Shown here one piece after another: positions 41,118-51,498 of a stretch of 64,000 nt of DNA. The DNA is taken from the NCBI RefSeq assembly GCF_014839835.1, contig NC_071621.1, positions 12,775,421 to 12,839,420 of the forward strand, read 5' to 3'. The translations under genes and the position numbers were made by a program. This stretch comes from Dryobates pubescens. Lineage: Eukaryota > Chordata > Aves > Piciformes > Picidae. Position 1 is the first letter of the stretch; every line of letters begins with the position of its first letter. Under the pieces are notes generated by a model. The model saw nothing but the letters and a program-made list of their open reading frames with translations. It did not search any database and was not told the origin of the DNA.

Positions 41118-42262
41118 ACAAATAGAACAACCTTCCCTGATTGCCACGCGCTGCGGGGACACGGCAGGACAGGCACTGCTGGCCACTGACCCAGCTGTGG
41201 CCTCTACCCAGGTGGACCCAACCTGGGGCTGGACGCCCTTGAATCTGCTCATCCTGGCCCCAGCCATGCTGCAGCCCCATGGTGGCTGTGCTGGGCTCCA
41301 GCCCCTCTCCCTCCTCCTGCCATCGCTGCCAGCAGCAGAAGCTCCACCTAAGGTCTTCCAGGGGGCTGTGGAGGGCCTGCTTTTGGCTGATAAGGTCCCT
41401 GAAGACAAAGGGAGGCTTTGGGAATGATCCATGTCCCACGGGTGGGAAGCTGGGGAGAGACCTGGTGCAGCTGAGAGCTGGGCAGCCCCCAGCCCGCTGC
41501 TCTGGGCGCTACAAGCAGCTTGGGAAGGCAGTGCTGAAGCCAAAACAGAGAAGCAAGGTGGCAGTTACGGCCCCGGTGTCCCTCTGTCCCCAGACCCTGT
41601 GATGTTCCTGCACCTCCAAGGAGTTCTGCAGAGACCAAGCAACATGGCTGGACAAGGCCAAGCTCCCGTCTGGCACCTTCATAGGGCTGGCAGCACTTCA
41701 GTGCCCCATGGCAGGATACCCAGAGATGCCAGAGGCACGTGGGGAGGGATAAGAGGAGCAATGGGGACACGTCTGGAGGAAAAGTGGGCAGCAGTGTGGG
41801 CACCGGGGTTGGACACTTGGCAGGGGTGAGACAGATGCCACCGCCGAGACTGCAAAAAGGATGAGTGACCCTGCAGCCTTTCCACAAATAGAACAACCTT
41901 CCCTGATTGCCACACACCATGGGGACATGCGTGGACAGGCAGTGATGGTCGTTGCCCCAGCTATGGCCTCTGCCTCAGGATGGGGGCAGTGGGGAGCTGG
42001 CACCATTCACACCGCCCCGTGGGCAGCAGCGACTGTGCTGCTGCCACAGGAGCTCCAGAGAGCAGCTTCAGGCCTCTGTCCCTGTCCCTGCCAGGCTGAG
42101 GGAAATGCAGGGAGGAAGGGATGTGTCTGGGGCCCCCCATGTCTGGGCACCAGTTGGCTCCTCTGTGCTCAGGCCCCCACGTGGGACTCTGCGTTGCAGC
42201 ACATCCCCAGCGGCATTTTCCACAGTCTGCAGCAGGTGGTTGCTCAATGCCCCTGCAGGGTT

Positions 42263-42279
42263 CACGTCCCGAGCGTGTG
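42263..42279 (+). promoter_or_regulatory. ChoRE-like E-box pair upstream of THRSP copy B
   Basis: CACGTC, five bases, CGTGTG, about 460 bases before the ATG; mirrored at 38528-38544 for copy A. Carbohydrate response elements pair two E-box-like motifs five bases apart and control mammalian THRSP through ChREBP. The second half-site matches only 4 of 6, so chance is possible. Confidence 0.25.
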
Positions 42280-42346
42280 GCAGCAAGGAGGGGGCACAGG
42301 TGACGCCCCCCTGGCAGCACTGCTGCCTGCACTGGGGAGCAAGAGC

Positions 42347-42736
42347 TGGCCCCAGTCTCCCGGAGCCCCAGAAGCGGTTGTACTGGGGGCACCTGCAGCA
42401 GGGCGGGAGAGGCCCCAGGTACCCTGCCTCCTCACCACCCCGCGCCTGTCCTGTGGGCAGAGTGGGACCCCCGGCCAGCTTGGGCGAAGGCCACGGGGAG
42501 GCTGGGCCAGGACACGTTGCACAGAGCCAAGGACACACATGGCCAGGGCCCAGCTGGGCCGGAGCCAAGCCCAGCCCCGTGGCCACCCCGTCCGGCCCAG
42601 GGCTGGCAGGAGGGGACAGCAGAGGAGAGCAGAGGAGGGACGTGCCCCGGTGCTGCATAAAAAGGCCTCAGTGGTGACGGGGAGCAGGCAGCACCCCGAG
42701 AGGAGCCCAGAGCAGCACTGTGGGAGCTGTGGGAGC
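42347..42736 (+). promoter_or_regulatory. THRSP: THRSP copy B proximal promoter and 5' UTR
   Basis: The TATA-like CATAAAAAGG is at 42656-42665, 71 bases before the ATG. The block from ggagccccagaa to the start codon is alignable with 49990-50360 upstream of copy C, including gggccaggaca and gagccaagcccagcc. Confidence 0.75.
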
Positions 42737-43144
42737 ATGGCCATGGAGCAGTACTTCTCAGCCACCCAGAAGATGGAGCAGGAGGTGATGTTCCCCAGCC
42801 TGCTGCGAGGAGTCTACCCGCAGGAGAAGGGCTCGGCCTCGGCCCCGGAAGGCAACACAGACCTCTATGAGCGCTACCAGCTCCTCAAAGCCATCAAGCC
42901 CATGGTGGAGAAGGGCCTGGCCTCTGTCACCGACCAGAGCCAGAGCGGTGCCGACGCCGACACCAACGGCTCCTCAGATGACAGCGACACCATGGATGCG
43001 GAGCTGGAGGAGCGCCTCTCCCGCCACTTGGCCGGCCTGCAGCAGGTCCTCACCCACCTCACCAGGGACACCAACGCCCTCACCCGGAGGTACAGCCAGA
43101 TCCTGGAGCAGATCAGCCCCAGCGAGGGGCAGCCCAGCTGGTGA
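42737..43144 (+). CDS. THRSP: THRSP (Spot 14) copy B
   Basis: Identical 135-residue protein to copy A, on the opposite strand in the right arm. The two genes are head to head, with start codons 4.67 kb apart. Conserved blocks are YFSATQKMEQEVMFPSLLRG, the central NTDLYERYQLLKAIKPMVEK and the C-terminal ALTRRYSQILEQI. A donor (cag-gtaaga, at 43163) lies 19 bases after the stop. An acceptor at 43445 and a poly(A) signal at 43810-43815 complete the usual two-exon gene with a non-coding exon 2. Identity to copy A implies a recent duplication or arm-to-arm gene conversion. Both copies look intact. Confidence 0.95.
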   Translation: MAMEQYFSATQKMEQEVMFPSLLRGVYPQEKGSASAPEGNTDLYERYQLLKAIKPMVEKGLASVTDQSQSGADADTNGSSDDSDTMDAELEERLSRHLAGLQQVLTHLTRDTNALTRRYSQILEQISPSEGQPSW

Positions 43145-43445
43145 CCCTGCCCTGGCACCCAGGTAAGAGCTGGGGGGACGTGGAGCCCAGGTGCACTGGG
43201 GCAAGGGGCGCCCAACGTCCCGGAGTAGTCCCCGAGAAGGCAGGGGTGGGAAGCTCCTGAGAAGTGCCTTGAGATGAAGGCTGTCCCCTCAAATGCTGCC
43301 AGGATTCCAGCTCCACGCTGAAGGGTGGGACTCATCTCATCCCTCTGTGCAGAAACTTTGGGGTTTGGGGTCAAGGGATCTGGGGTTGGTGGACCAGCTC
43401 TGTCCTCAGTAAGGCCTTCGGGCTCAAGGACATCTGCCATTGCAG

Positions 43446-43832
43446 GATGGGTGCTGGTGGCATGAAGAAGAGGACATCCCCATGACCGACCGTCGCAGGC
43501 TCCTCCCCAGCCCCACTGACCCTCCTGGGACCACGGCAGCCGATGTCCTGCGCTGGCAGCGCGCAGCAGCGACGGTCGCAGCCGCCAGAGAGCCAGATGG
43601 TGCCTTATCCTCATAGGAAGAAGCATCTGGTCGTGCTGAGGTCCCTCAGGAGAGCCACATGCCCTGTGCCATCTTCTTTATTTTCAAAGAGCAGCACGAA
43701 AGGCAGCGCCGTTGCGTGGCGGCCCTGAGCTCCCCCGGTCCCCTGCGACCGCCGAGCCCTTTTCCAGCTGGTACCTGGACTCGAAGGGACACCTGCCCCA
43801 GTCTTTGCTAATAAACCCACTTCTGTAAAACG
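43446..43832 (+). other. THRSP: THRSP copy B exon 2 (3' UTR)
   Basis: Follows the acceptor ctgccattgcag and runs through AATAAA 43810-43815 to about 20 bases beyond, with a GT-rich stretch next. Exon structure inferred from splice signals and the known two-exon form of THRSP. Confidence 0.5.
43810..43815 (+). terminator. THRSP: THRSP copy B poly(A) signal
   Basis: AATAAA followed by a GT-rich region (tgttggtctgctgctttg). Confidence 0.7.
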
Positions 43833-44849
43833 CTGTTGGTCTGCTGCTTTGTGCTGCCTGCAGCCCTTGGGGAGTGGCCCAGCGTGGGGCAGGGGGACGC
43901 CGGCTCTGCCATGAGGGAACTTCCCCGTGCAGTGATGGGGAATTCAAAGGGACGAGGAATCAGTCATGGGATGGTTTAGGGTGGAAGGGACCTTCAGAGA
44001 CTATCTAGTTTCATCCCCTTGCTCTGTGCAAGGACATCTTGCACTACAGCAGGTTGCTGAGAGCCCCCTGATCTTGAACATGTGCCAGGGTGGGTCACCC
44101 GTGTTGGCAACCTATTCCTTTGTCTCTCTGCCCTCATTGTAAAGAATTTCTGCCCACACTCACTGATGTGCCATCAGAAGAGAAGCAGGGCGTCGTCAGC
44201 TCACACAGTAAGGAATTGCCAGGTTCGAGGTTCCCTTCAGAAACCTCCCCATGGATGTCCCACCACTGCTGGTGCTGCTCTTTGCCCCACAGCTTTCCGC
44301 GCCTTTCTCCTGGTCATCACGATTTCTGCCCTGGAGCTGTCTCACACAGGGTCTGAGTCTGGGGACAGGCCCTGAAGGGCAGCAGATTATCAGAAGTCAG
44401 GCTCTGTGGGAAGCAAATACCCCCAAGACCCCAGCCCCTTGTCCAGGTTTGGGTTAAACAGGAACTCTCACCTCCTTTTGCCTGTTGATGACTTCTGTCC
44501 CAGCTCTCAAGACCATTCTGGCTTTGACTTATCCTCCCCACAGCAAGGTTATGGGCACTGGTCACCTCTGGCTAAGTAGCTACCAGGGTGGGGGGCTCTA
44601 GAGAGGGGTCTGGCAACTCCACAGCAGTGAGAAGGATGGCTGGGAATCTTCTGGGAGGAGATGGCAGCTGGCAGCAGAAGCTGACGCCCTCTTACACCTG
44701 AAAAAGTGCTAGGCAGGTCTGAGCTACGAGCAAGAGAACCCTGGGGGATTTGAGGGGGAAAGCAGAGGCATTGGAGTATCTGACAGGAGGAGGTGGCAGG
44801 GATGACATGGGGACATGGGAGTTTTCATCTTTCCACCCCATGGCTGTGG
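43833..44849 (+). other. Right-arm flank of THRSP copy B
   Basis: Mirror of 35.96-36.97 kb. No gene seen; duplicated low-copy sequence. Confidence 0.6.
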
Positions 44850-46190
44850 AAGACTGGGGGCAATCACAGCACACCTGCGGGACAGCCAAGGGCTCAGGCC
44901 CAGCCAGCATGGATCTAGGAAGGGCAGGTCCTGCCTGACCAACCTGATCTCCTCCTATGATCAGGTGACTGCCTGGTGGATGTGGGGCAGGCTGTGGATG
45001 TAGTCTACCTGGACTTTTGGAAGGCCTTTGTCACTGGCAGCCAGTCACTAGTGGTGTGCCCCAGGGATCAGTGCTGGGCCCCATCCTCTTCAATATCTTT
45101 ATTGATGATCTGGAGGAGGGGATTGAGTCCATCATCAGTAAATTTGCAGGTGACACCAGGCTAGGGGCAAGTGTTACTCTGCTAGAGGGTAAGAGAGCTC
45201 TGCAGAGGAATCTTGACAGGCTGGACAGATGGGCAGAGTTCAACAGGATGGCATTCAACAAGTCCAAGTGCAGGGTGCTGCACATTGGCCACAACAACCC
45301 CATGCAGTGCTACAGGCTGGGGTTGGAGTGGCTGGAGAGCAGCCAGGCAGAGACCTGGGGGTACTGGTTGACAGTAGGCTGAACACGAGCCAGCAGTGTG
45401 CCCAGGTGGCCAAGAAGGCCAATGGCATCTTGGCCTGGATCAGGAATAGTGTGGCCAGCAGGACCAGGGAAGTGATTGTGCCCCTGTACTCTGCACTGGT
45501 TAGGCCACACCTTGAGTCCTGTGCCCAGTTCTGGGCCCCTCAATTTAAGGAGAACATTGAGACACTTGAACGTGTCCAGAGAAGGGCAACGAGGCTGGGG
45601 AGAGGCCTTGAGCACAGCCCTGTGAGGAGAGGCTGAGGGAGCTGGGGTTGTTTAGCCTGGAGAAGAGGATCAGGGGAGACCTTATTGCTGTCTACAACTT
45701 CCTAAAAGGAGGTTGTAGCCAGGTGGGCACCTTGGCTCCCAGCACCCAGCACCAAAACAAGAGGACACAGTCTCAAGCTGTGTCAGGGGAAGTTTAGGCT
45801 TGAGGTGAGGAGAAAGTTCTTCCCAGAAAGAATAATTGGCCATTGGGATGTGCTGCCCAGGGAGGTGGTGGAGTCACTGTCCCTGGAAGTGTTTGAAAAA
45901 GGATTGGACATAGCACTTGGTGCCATGGTTTAGTCACGAGGTGTTGGGTGATGGGTTGGACTCGATGTGCTCTGAGGTCACGGAATCACAGAATCACCAA
46001 GGTTGGAAGAGACCTCAAAGATCATCAAGTCCAATCTGTCACCACAGACCTCATGACTAGACCATGGCACCAAGTGCCACGTCCAGTCCCCTCTTGAACA
46101 CCTCCATGGATGGTGTCTCCACCACCTCCCTGAGCAGCCCATTCCAGTCCTTTTCAACCTTATTGATTCTATGATTCTATGATCTCCCCA
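44850..46190 (+). mobile_element. CR1 LINE, RT domain plus 3' end (right arm)
   Basis: Mirror of 31165-32500: [24 protein letters not shown] in place of FADD, the same ~126-base loss and the same nested CR1. It carries a 3-base insertion (near 44,950) relative to both left units. Confidence 0.88.
45980..46146 (-). mobile_element. CR1 LINE 3' tip (nested, right arm)
   Basis: Mirror of 31209-31375. Confidence 0.85.
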
Positions 46191-46336
46191 GTAGGATAGT
46201 AGGTCAGGAGGAGATTTGCCCTAACACTGGGGTCGGGGTGCAGCAGCCTGAGGATCTCATTGCACCACCACATAAGTTTTGTTCTTCTATAAAAGCAGCT
46301 GCCAAGGACCAATTCTCCAAAATCTGGGCAAACAGC

Positions 46337-47020
46337 ACTCCAGTCCAACCCCACTGCCAGAGCAAGATCACCTAGAGCAGATGACACCAGAGCACATCCA
46401 GGCAGGTCTTGAATATCTCCAGAGGGAGACTCCACAACCCCCTGGGCAGCCTGTTGCAGTGTCTGTCACCCTCACACTGAAAAAAATAAATCATTCCTCT
46501 GTTTCCATGGAACTTCCTTTGTCTCAACCTCCACCCATTGCCCCTTGTCCTGTCCTTGGGCATCACCCAGCAGAGCCTGGCTCCATCCTCTTGGCACTCA
46601 CCCTTTACATACTTACAAACATTACTAAGGTCACCTCTCAGTCTCCTCCTCTCCAAGCTAAAGAGCCTCAGCTCCCTCAGGCTCTGCCCCTAAGGAAGAT
46701 GTTCCACTGCCTTCATCATTTTTGTGGCTCTGAGCCAGACTCTCTCAAGCAGTTCCCTGAGCTCCTTCTTGAACTGAGGGGCCCAGAACTGGACACAAGA
46801 TTCCAGAGGTGGCCTCAGCAGGGCAGAGTAGAGGGGCAGGAGAACCTTACTTGACCTGTTAACCACACTCCTTCTAATCCACCCCACAATGGCATTGGCC
46901 TTCTTGACCACAAGCTCACATTGCTGACTCATGGTCATCCTTCCATCCACTAGGACCCCCAGGTCCTTTTCCCCTTCACTGCTCTCCAGCAGGTCAGTCC
47001 CCAGCCTGTACTAATAGGTG
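46337..47020 (-). mobile_element. CR1 LINE 3' fragment (right arm)
   Basis: Mirror of 30335-31018. Confidence 0.82.
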
Positions 47021-47021
47021 G

Positions 47022-47192
47022 GGTTGATGGAGCTACAGTATGAGTGGATAAGGGTAGAGCAACTGATGGCACCCACCTGGACTTGTCTAAAGCATTTGGA
47101 ACTGTCCTGCATGACATCCTGGTCACCAAACTGGGAGTCTTCAAGACTCTTTAAGGTGCCTTCCAACCCAAACCATTCTACTAATCTATGAC
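47022..47192 (+). mobile_element. CR1 LINE fragment (right arm)
   Basis: Mirror of 30163-30333. Confidence 0.7.
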
Positions 47193-47865
47193 TCTACATG
47201 GCTGGAGCTCAGGGGTAGGACTCATTTTACCTGGAGAAAATGCTGGTCACGGTGAGGGAGGCCTGCAGGCACCTCCATCAGTGGCTTTTGGCTCAGGCTG
47301 TGTGCTGGGCAGCTGGAGAGGCTGGTGGTGCTCCAGGACAGGGGTGCTGTGGGACATCCAGGGAAGTGCTCACCACCGCTGTTGATCATGACCAATTAGA
47401 AACACAAGATGCTCCCAGACAAGCCCTGTGATGTGGGCTGGCTGGAGGGACTTGCTGACGACTTAAGGGCCACTTGCAATCCCTCAGGACCCTCTGTGAG
47501 CTGCTGCCTTGCCAGCTGGCCCCAACCCCTGTGTTTCACAGGAAACTTTTGCCTACTCCGATTGCAGGACGTTGCATCACGCTGGCCCCAGGGATGTGTC
47601 AGTGCCCTGCTGCTGGCCATGGCTTGTGGCCACAGCTGTTGGGCACAGCTGATAAGAGACTCGAGATGGTCACAGAAGAGGTCTTTATCCTTGAAAAACC
47701 CAGTGCTGGTCCCTGGCAGGACAAGGGCAGACAGGCAGAGGAGACTCCGGGGACGCCAGTGCTGTTTCCAGCCGCCATGGGGATGTGAACTTTGCTGTTG
47801 AAGAGGAGAATTTCTGCCTGGCAACACTGGGGGAAGCAGAAGCTGTGACCTGGGCACAAGGCTGT
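47193..47865 (+). other. Outer right arm, no repeats recognised
   Basis: Mirror of 29490-30162. Frames of 100-150 codons exist on both strands, but none shows a recognisable domain. Confidence 0.5.
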
Positions 47866-48245
47866 CATGGAGACCCGAGATAAAACCCAGTTTGGACCCA
47901 AAGGTTAATAAGTTCTAAACACCCTTCTCTAGCCAGTCTCAAGAAGTCCCTACCACTGATCACTAATGGAGCTGATGGACCTCTTCCTCCTTCAGCAGCT
48001 GTGGGCAGGAGCCTCTTCCACTAGATAAAAGTGATCAAAGCCCCATCCATCATCACCTTAAACACTTCAGGGTATCCACAACTTCTCTGGGCAATATCTC
48101 CCAGGATCTTGGCCCCCTCACTGTGAAGAATTTATTCCTTCCTGTCATGGAGACATGAGATAAACCCCACTTTGGAACCCAAATGTTACATAAATAAGAA
48201 TTTCTAAGCACCTTTCTCTACCCAGTCCCATGAAGTCCCAAGGAG
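47866..48245 (+). repeat. Diverged ~280-base direct repeat across the outer right junction
   Basis: 47866-47953 (catggagacccgagataaa onward) recurs diverged at about 48146-48240 (catggagacatgagataaa onward). The right arm ends between the two copies. Confidence 0.7.
47990..48143 (-). mobile_element. CR1 LINE 3' fragment at the outer right edge
   Basis: Mirror of 29212-29365. Confidence 0.68.
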
Positions 48246-48473
48246 AAAACCCACCACCCCCAAGGATGGGCTGCCTACACCTCTGCCCCTCCTGGGGAGC
48301 CAGTTTCCTGCCTGCAGACCCCTGCCCTTTGGATTCTGCAGGCTCTGGCCTCATCTGTACTCCTGGTACTGTCCTCTGCCAGCTCCTGCAGGTGCTGGGG
48401 TGAAAGAACCCCACAAATTCACATCCTCACCCCCAGCTCAGTCTCTCTGGTTGGCCAAACTGGCCACAAGCCT

Positions 48474-49413
48474 TAGAATCATAGAATCTACAAGGTTGGG
48501 AAAGACTGCAAAGATCATTAAGTCTAACCTGTCACCCAACACCTCATGACTACTAAACCATGGCACAAGTGCCACGTCCAATCCCCTCTGGTGATTCCAG
48601 CCCCTCCCTGGGCAGCACATTCCAATGATGAACGACTCGCTCAGTGAAGAACTTTCTCCTCACCTCAAGCCTAAACCTCCCCTGGTGCAGCCTGAGACTG
48701 TGTCCCCTTGTTCTGGTGCTGGTTGCCTGGGAGAGGAGACCAACTCCCTCCCGGTTACAACCTCCCTTCAGGAAGTTGTAGACAGCAATAAGGTCTCCCC
48801 TGATCTTCTTCTTCTCTTCTCCAGGCTAAACAATCCCAGCTCCCTCAGCCTCTCCTCACAGGGCTGTGCTCAAGGCCTCTCCCCAGCCTTGTTGTCCTTC
48901 TCTGGACACGTTCAAGTGTCTCAATGTCCTTCTTAAACTGAGGGGCCCAGAACTGGACACAGGACTCAAGGTGTGACCTAACCAGTGCTGAGTACAGGGG
49001 CACAATGACTTCCCTGCTCCTGCTGGCCACACTATTCCTGATCCAGGCCAGGATGCCATTGGCCTTCTTGGCCACCTGGGCACACTGCTGGCTCATGTTC
49101 AGCCTACTGTCAATCAGCACCCCCAGGTCTCTGCCTGGCTGCTCTCCAGCCACTCCGACCCCAGCCTGTAGCTCTGCATGGAGTTGCTGTGGCCAAAGTG
49201 CAGCACCCAGCGCTTGGCCTTGTTGAATGCCATCCTGTTGGACTCTGCCAATCTGTCCAGCCTGTCAAGGTCCCTCTGCAGAGCTCTCTCTCACCCTCTA
49301 GCAGATCAACATCTGCTCTCAACTTGGTGTCATCCCCAAATTTACTGATGATGGACTCCATCCCCTCATCCAGATCATCAATGAAGATACTAAAGAGCAT
49401 GGGGCCCAGCATG
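48474..49413 (-). mobile_element. CR1 LINE 3' half
   Basis: Reversed tail atcatagaatctacaaggtt to the end of the RT domain; SMLGPMLFSIFIDDLDEGME is readable on the minus strand. Confidence 0.87.
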
Positions 49414-49989
49414 CTGATTTTGGCTCTGTCCCTGCCTGCTGCCCCCCTCACTGCTAGCCCAGGAGCTGGCTGCAGGCTGCTGAAGCCATTTGATTGGAAA
49501 TATTTTCAGCCATGCCTAGGCAGTGTCTGTGATGTCATTAGGGCTGCTTTTGGCAGTGTCCCACAGGCTTTGATTCCTGATGTGGCTTCTCCAAGGTCTT
49601 TGCTTCATGTTGGGAGCTTGATGATTCCTTTAATTGTGACTACTTCATTTAGAAATCCCTTTTATAATTCTCTGGTCACAATTTAATCCAACTGATGTCA
49701 TCTTCCTCCTTAACATAACCAGTGTGGGGCAATCACCCTTCAGACAAAGCATCACCTGCTCATTATCTCCTCCTTTCAGCAGGGTTGTTATCAAGGCCAT
49801 TAGCCAAGGGGGGTGCTGCATGAGATCCCCAGGCCAGCCCTGAAGAAGGAGGATGGCTGGGGCAGGGCTCATGGGAGACTCCTTCAGAAAAAGCTCATCA
49901 CTTGCTCTCCTTCCTCTCTCCTCAAACCTGCCCAAATCGAGGCAGCTTTCCCATGGTGCTGCCTGCTCTTGGGGGGCAGGACATGGACC
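49414..49989 (+). other. Unassigned DNA upstream of THRSP copy C
   Basis: No recognisable gene or repeat. Confidence 0.5.
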
Positions 49990-50360
49990 CACTCTCCTGG
50001 AGCCCCAGAAACATTGTGGATGGTGGGGACAGGATGGACTGGACAGGAGAGGACCTGGGCACTTCTCTCTGCCCCACTCCTGGTATGGGGAAGCAGTGGG
50101 ACCCCCAGGCAGCTCAGGTGAAGGCCATAGGGAGGTTGGGCCAGGACAGATTGCACAGGGCCAGGAACATGGCATGGCCAAGCCCCAGCTGGGCTGGAGC
50201 CAAGCCCAGCCCTGCAACCAACCAGACTGGCTGAGACTGGCAGGAGAGGAGAGCAGAGGAGGGACGTGTCCTGGTGCTGCATAAAAAGCTCTCAGCGGGG
50301 CCGGGAAGCAGGCAGCACCCCGAGAAGAGCCCAGAGCAGCACTGTGGGAGCTGTGGGAGC
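49990..50360 (+). promoter_or_regulatory. THRSP: THRSP copy C proximal promoter and 5' UTR
   Basis: The TATA-like CATAAAAAGC is at 50280-50289, 71 bases before the ATG, the same spacing as in copies A and B. Upstream blocks ctggagccccagaaac, gggccaggacag and ggagccaagcccagcc match them. Confidence 0.75.
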
Positions 50361-50756
50361 ATGGCCATGGAAGAGTACTTCTCAGCCACCCAGAAGATGG
50401 AGCAGGAGGTGATGTTCCCCAGCCTGCTCCGAGGAGTCTTCCCGCAGCAGGAGGGGGAAGCCCCAGCCCCAGAAGGCAACACAGACCTCTATGAGCGCTA
50501 CCAGCTCCTCAAAGCCATCAAGCCCATGGTGGAGAAGGGCCTGGCCTCTGTCACCGACCAGAGCCCAGGCAGCACCAGCACTGATACAGCCTCAGATGAG
50601 GCTCCAGACAGCAATCTGGAGGAGCGTCTCTCCCATCATGTCAATGGCTTGCAGCAGGTTCTGACAGACCTCACCAAAAACACCAAAGCCCTCACCCGGA
50701 GGTACAGCCAGATCCTGGAGGAGATCAACCTCAGTGAAGGTCAGTCCAGCTCTTGA
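50361..50756 (+). CDS. THRSP: THRSP (Spot 14) copy C
   Basis: A third Spot 14 frame of 131 residues, outside the palindrome. The N-terminus MAMEEYFSATQKMEQEVMFP and the block NTDLYERYQLLKAIKPMVEK are almost identical to copies A and B. The acidic linker (PGSTSTDTASDEAPDSN) and the C-terminal helix (LSHHVNGLQQVLTDLTKNTK) are clearly diverged. The ending is RRYSQILEEINLSEGQSSS. A splice donor (tgag-gtaaga) lies at 50779. No exon 2 like that of A/B is found downstream. It looks intact and is probably an older duplicate, plausibly the second of the two Spot 14 genes already known in chicken, but the pairing is an inference. Confidence 0.94.
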   Translation: MAMEEYFSATQKMEQEVMFPSLLRGVFPQQEGEAPAPEGNTDLYERYQLLKAIKPMVEKGLASVTDQSPGSTSTDTASDEAPDSNLEERLSHHVNGLQQVLTDLTKNTKALTRRYSQILEEINLSEGQSSS

Positions 50757-50778
50757 GCCTGCATCCCTAGCCTGTGAG

Positions 50779-51498
50779 GTAAGAGCCTGGGGAGATGTAG
50801 TGACAAGGAGAAGTTTGCTGAGGGATAACACATTTTGTCCTCTTGCCCTATCAGCTGGGTGGCTTTCCAGTGTGTGCATCACACCTCCAAACTGCAGCAG
50901 CTGTGAGTCTGCACTTCATTACTCAACAGATACTTCCTCCTAGATTTCTCTCTCTCAAATGCCCAGTGGTGCAAGCAGTGCCACTGAACAAAGGCCACTT
51001 TGTGAGCTCCACATTGTCCCCATGACTCCTCAACTTGCAGTGTAGGCAATGTCTGGCTTCTGTTGGGCAATAACAGAAGATCCCAGAGAGAAAAGCATCA
51101 CGCAGTTCAAGGATGCCGAGCTCCGGACTCCAGGAGCAGCCAGACACTGGTGCTCCAGCTGCTTCTTTCTTCTTCACAACAGAATCATTTTTAGGGAGTA
51201 ATTTGACCCTTTCAGGTCTCCAAATACCTATACTTGACATGTTACCTGCAAACAGCTCAAATTCTTGTCTTCCCCCAGTTGGGAAAGGAAATCTCTTCTC
51301 CGTGCTGGTGAGACTTTCATCCCTGAGACCCCTTGAGGAGGCACCTCTGTGCCCCACCAGAAGTGAGGCTCATGGCCAAGGTTGTTTTAGTTGAACTGGA
51401 GGATCATAGAAAGGTGACAGCAAGAACAGGGAGCATAAGGGGGAGGTTACAATGTTAACCCTGTTTTGGGGAAAAGACATCCAGGAAATGAGGATGTC
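50779..51498 (+). other. THRSP copy C downstream DNA
   Basis: Begins with the likely intron donor. No recognisable repeat, and no counterpart of the exon 2 seen in A/B. Confidence 0.5.

Larger units (their letters stand above)
41118..48138 (+). repeat. Inverted repeat, right arm (7.0 kb)
   Basis: Reverse complement of the left arm, with one tandem unit fewer. From the centre outwards it follows left unit 2 to about 44.8 kb, then left unit 1 from about 45.0 kb. It keeps the unit 1 markers: the nested CR1 and the missing RT segment. Confidence 0.95.

Noticed and set aside
50274-50360. N-terminal extension of THRSP copy C by 29 codons
   Set aside because: The extension overlaps the TATA-like box, so it would lie largely upstream of the transcript start.
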